Assembly: GCA_963815295.1 (NCBI GenBank)
Contig: CAWFFZ010000008.1
Coordinates: 1,984,001-2,048,000 of the forward strand
DNA length: 64,000 bases
Direction of reading: 5' to 3'
From: JACDHG01 sp963815295
GTDB taxonomy: Bacteria > Actinomycetota > Actinomycetes > Propionibacteriales > Nocardioidaceae
Positions 61,613 through 64,000 of this stretch are shown here, piece by piece. How positions within the stretch are numbered: position 1 is the stretch's first letter; each line of letters begins with the position of its first letter. The notes beneath the pieces were generated by a model that saw only the letters and a list, made by a program, of their open reading frames with translations, did not search any database and was not told the origin of the DNA. Position numbers and translations under genes: made by a program.

Positions 61613-62791
61613 TCACTCGTAGACGAATTTCTCTTCACCGGGATGCAGCCACGTCAGCCCGTCCCGCAGTCGGTCGCGCCAGTTCTCCCAATTGTGGCCG
61701 TCACGGGCCTCGACGTACCGCACCTCCATGCCAGTCTCCCGGAAGGTCGACACCATCGACCGGTTCGGTGTGATGAGCGGCTCGTACATCCCGCACGTCT
61801 GGTAGATGCGCTCCACCACCCGCTTCGGCCGGGCCCGGAAAGCGTTGACGAACTTGACCACCGGATCGAAGACCTTGCCTCCACCGTGGTCGTCGCCGAT
61901 GTCGGTGAACACCAAGGAGGGCGACTCGAGCAACAGCGAGCCGAAGTACCCTGGATATCTGACGGCGGTCGACAGCGAGGCGACCCCACCGAAGCTAGAG
62001 CCCATCAAGGTGCGTCCTTCGGGTGAGTCGACCAGCGGCAAGGTGTCGGTGAGGTGCGGCACCAGCTCGCGCGCCAGGAACCTGGCGTGTGGCGCGTGGT
62101 TGGCGTACTCGACCAGGCGGTTGCCGGGCGGCACGAAGGCCACCACCATCTCCGCCACCTCGTTGCGGTGGATCAGGTTGTCGAGCACCGTCTTGGCCGA
62201 GGTGTAGTCGAGGTAGTCCTTGCCGTCGTGGACGACGAGAAGCGGGTAGCGCACCACCTCACGGAACCGCGCCGGCAAGTAGAGGTAGAAAGGGACCTGA
62301 CGCCGCAACGCCTTGCTCCCGTACGAATGCTCGATGATCTCCCCCGGTCGGGCCTCGGGATCAGGCAGGCACCAGTCCGGCACCTCGTAGCCGCTGGCAG
62401 CGCACACCGAGCTCGCACCGAACGGCCCATGCGCCAGCTTCGGGTTGAGCGGGTCGTTGATGTACTCGTCGCGATGGCCGCCGCGGACGATCTCGAACTG
62501 ATACTCGACCCGCGAGCCCTCGGGCATCTCAGTAGTGATGTACCACAAGTCGGTGTCGTGGATCCGACGCAGGTGAAGCGGATCGGGCAGCCCGACAACC
62601 CGATGCCGGACCATCACTTCGTCGGCCTCTCCACGCCACAGGAAGGTCGTCCGCCCGCCCTCGACGATCGGCGCGCCGTACCGCTGAACGAACCGGTCGA
62701 CCATGGCGGCATCGATTGGCCGTCTGTCCCTCAGGCGGTTGATTGCCAGTCGGCGGCGGCTGCCCGTCACCTGCCTGCGGGTTGTGGTCAC
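61613..62791 (-). CDS. Enterochelin-esterase-like alpha/beta hydrolase
   Basis: 392 residues from GTG 62791, which overlaps the S51-like gene stop by 4 bases (GTGA). An N-terminal immunoglobulin-like E-set domain (about 40-135) resembles the carbohydrate-binding-like module of enterochelin esterases and precedes the catalytic domain. Nucleophile Ser266 in GSSFGG and a C-terminal His in ARDGHNWENW. Enterochelin-esterase relatives cleave ester bonds in siderophores and other trilactones. The second of two esterases in this operon; a shared substrate is likely. Confidence 0.9.
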   Translation of the reverse strand: MTTTRRQVTGSRRRLAINRLRDRRPIDAAMVDRFVQRYGAPIVEGGRTTFLWRGEADEVMVRHRVVGLPDPLHLRRIHDTDLWYITTEMPEGSRVEYQFEIVRGGHRDEYINDPLNPKLAHGPFGASSVCAASGYEVPDWCLPDPEARPGEIIEHSYGSKALRRQVPFYLYLPARFREVVRYPLLVVHDGKDYLDYTSAKTVLDNLIHRNEVAEMVVAFVPPGNRLVEYANHAPHARFLARELVPHLTDTLPLVDSPEGRTLMGSSFGGVASLSTAVRYPGYFGSLLLESPSLVFTDIGDDHGGGKVFDPVVKFVNAFRARPKRVVERIYQTCGMYEPLITPNRSMVSTFRETGMEVRYVEARDGHNWENWRDRLRDGLTWLHPGEEKFVYE

Positions 62792-63711
62792 GGCAGCTCT
62801 CCCACGGTGGCGACGGTGCCATCGTTGCCGAGCACTCGCGCCCCTGATGGCAGTTCGCCGCCGGAGCCGAGGTCGACCCGTGCGCCGTCGTCCAGCAACA
62901 GGCAACGGGCACCTGCGAACCGGCGCACCAACACTTCAAGCACCATCGGGTCGTCCATCCAAAGCCGCCGCCGGGCGTGAGGCAAGGCGACGATACCGCG
63001 CACTGCCCCGAGGCCGCGGTCCCAGATCTCCGCCCCTCGCAGGCCCTGGGGGCCGCGGTCGTTGTAGAGCACCACCCGCTCGGTCAGCGCCATCGCGCCT
63101 GCGGACCAGGCGACCAACGGCAGCTCCGGCGGAGGGACCACACCAAACAGCTTGAGACAACGCAGCAGGATGCCGACGTGTCCGCCCGCGATAGCCAACC
63201 CTTCAGCGTCGCCGAGGATTTGCGCGACCTCTGCCCGGTGGCTCTGGACGGGCTCGCTGTCAGCGATCGGAGCCGCGGACTCCAGCTCGTCGTAGAGCCG
63301 GTCGACCATGTCGACGTACCACGCGTCGACCGCGCGCACCGCCTGCACGCCGTCCACGAGCGCGGCCTCCGCGATGTCGTCGCGCGCTGCCCGGCGCTGG
63401 ACGGCGTACACGCTGTCGAGCGCCCGCTGGAGGCGCGTGGAGTAGATGCCGGCCAGCTCGCCCATCGCATCGCGGTGGGCGAGCGCAGCATTCGCGAAGT
63501 GGTCGTCGGCGGCGAGCACGTCGAACAGCCGGCGGTAGAGCTCGAGATTGCTGGTCCGCCCCTGCATCACCTCGGCGACCTCGGAGTCGTCGCCCTCGCG
63601 GTCCTGCCAGCCGGCCGTCACGATCGCGACGTGGCCCTCGACACCGAGGGAGCGCATGGCTGATCCGGCCGTGGTACGAAAGCGCTGCGGACCGAGCAGG
63701 ACGGTGGTCAT
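62788..63711 (-). CDS. Class I glutamine-amidotransferase-like / S51 peptidase-like hydrolase
   Basis: 307 residues from ATG 63711, which overlaps the ATP-grasp stop by ATGA. The class I amidotransferase-like fold has a Ser nucleophile in the LVAWSAGAMAL elbow (Ser203), like peptidase S51 (dipeptidase E, cyanophycinase), not the Cys of true amidotransferases. A His-containing loop (PHARRRLW) follows. S51 enzymes cleave alpha- or beta-linked aspartyl amides. Next to an ATP-grasp enzyme it could trim or proofread its amide product. Not recognised at the family level beyond this fold. Confidence 0.8.
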   Translation of the reverse strand: MTTVLLGPQRFRTTAGSAMRSLGVEGHVAIVTAGWQDREGDDSEVAEVMQGRTSNLELYRRLFDVLAADDHFANAALAHRDAMGELAGIYSTRLQRALDSVYAVQRRAARDDIAEAALVDGVQAVRAVDAWYVDMVDRLYDELESAAPIADSEPVQSHRAEVAQILGDAEGLAIAGGHVGILLRCLKLFGVVPPPELPLVAWSAGAMALTERVVLYNDRGPQGLRGAEIWDRGLGAVRGIVALPHARRRLWMDDPMVLEVLVRRFAGARCLLLDDGARVDLGSGGELPSGARVLGNDGTVATVGELP

Positions 63712-64000
63712 CCGGCGTGCACGCGCACGGTCCGACCAACGTCGTCGAGCATCCCGCGCACGGTGTCGTAGTCCGGATGGCGCATCCGGACCCAGGCGTT
63801 GGCCATGTAGCCCGCCTCGACCGGCTGCGTGGGTGTGCCGGGATCCGGCATGTGGACGTCGATGATCCACTGCCCGTGGCGCCCATTGATCTCGTCGAGG
63901 CCGGAATAGCCGCTGATGTGTCCGTCGCGTTCGGGACGCAGCGCGACGATCCCGGCCGAGAAGTTGCGCGACATCGGTCGCTCGGTCGAGCCGTGGACTA
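63708..64000 (-). CDS. ATP-grasp enzyme, C-terminal fragment
   Basis: The frame is open to the window edge; the ATG at 63974 is internal. The visible 96 or so residues include an ATP-grasp-like C-terminus: ERPMSRNFSAGIVAL, then WIIDVHMPDPGTPTQPVEAGYMANAWVRMRHPDYDTV. The repeated strand-helix elements suggest a carboxylate-amine ligase of the ATP-grasp fold, but the P-loop and metal-binding region lie outside. It is the first visible gene of the operon and overlaps the S51-like gene by 4 bases. Confidence 0.6.
   Translation of the reverse strand, partial: VHGSTERPMSRNFSAGIVALRPERDGHISGYSGLDEINGRHGQWIIDVHMPDPGTPTQPVEAGYMANAWVRMRHPDYDTVRGMLDDVGRTVRVHAG

Overview
The window is chromosomal DNA of a high-GC Gram-positive (actinomycete). 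Coding frames are strongly G/C at third positions, GTG starts are common, and genes couple by ATGA/GTGA overlaps. The backbone is the conserved actinobacterial run leuS - degV - comEA/comEC - holA - rpsT - lepA - hemW - hrcA/dnaJ - HIT - phoH/ybeY/CNNM-CorC/cdd-like/era. Gene content fits a member of the Nocardioidaceae/Propionibacteriales, but that placement is inference. I saw no rRNA, tRNA, CRISPR array, prophage or insertion sequence.

Layout. 0-1.7 kb: two tandem secreted Septum_form-like paralogues (the first cut by the window edge). 1.7-5.8 kb: tightly coupled minus-strand phoH-ybeY-CNNM/CorC-cdd-like-era operon. 5.9-10.2 kb: HIT protein, an ECF sigma factor with a membrane GerMN/Gmad2 partner, dnaJ, and a frameshifted hrcA with a CIRCE operator upstream. 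10.3-17.8 kb: MBL hydrolase, a 22-bp tandem repeat array, frameshifted DUF3097, hemW, acyl-CoA synthetase, MOSC, VOC, GNAT and PNPOx-like genes. 17.8-21.7 kb: an accessory block with an orphan ORF, an alpha/beta hydrolase and an intracellular subtilase. 21.8-27.1 kb: PhnB-like protein, DEAD-box helicase, small-molecule kinase, lepA. 27.5-37.3 kb: frameshifted thermolysin-like protease, TetR with divergent membrane protein, phosphotransferase, carboxylate-amine ligase, DUF72, DivIVA-like protein, amidase. 37.3-45.9 kb: rpsT, holA, the competence operon, degV, and leuS behind an apparent leucine attenuator. 46-53.7 kb: membrane protein with a TEP-rich tail, xi-class GST, DinB protein, oxidoreductases, exonuclease III, frameshifted GT-C-like membrane protein. 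53.8-59.5 kb: MMPL protein and a two-gene ABC exporter. 59.5-64 kb: a coupled minus-strand operon of ATP-grasp (partial), S51/GATase-I-like hydrolase, two esterases and an M20 dipeptidase.

Most notable: (i) the ATP-grasp/S51-like/esterase/esterase/M20 operon, which looks like a system that makes and trims an amide- or ester-linked compound; (ii) an apparent leuS attenuator with a leucine-rich leader peptide; (iii) a cytoplasmic subtilase paired with an alpha/beta hydrolase; (iv) four single-base frameshifts in otherwise well-conserved genes, so either draft-sequence errors or clustered gene decay; (v) short tandem repeats abutting a shared 15-mer at two intergenic sites.
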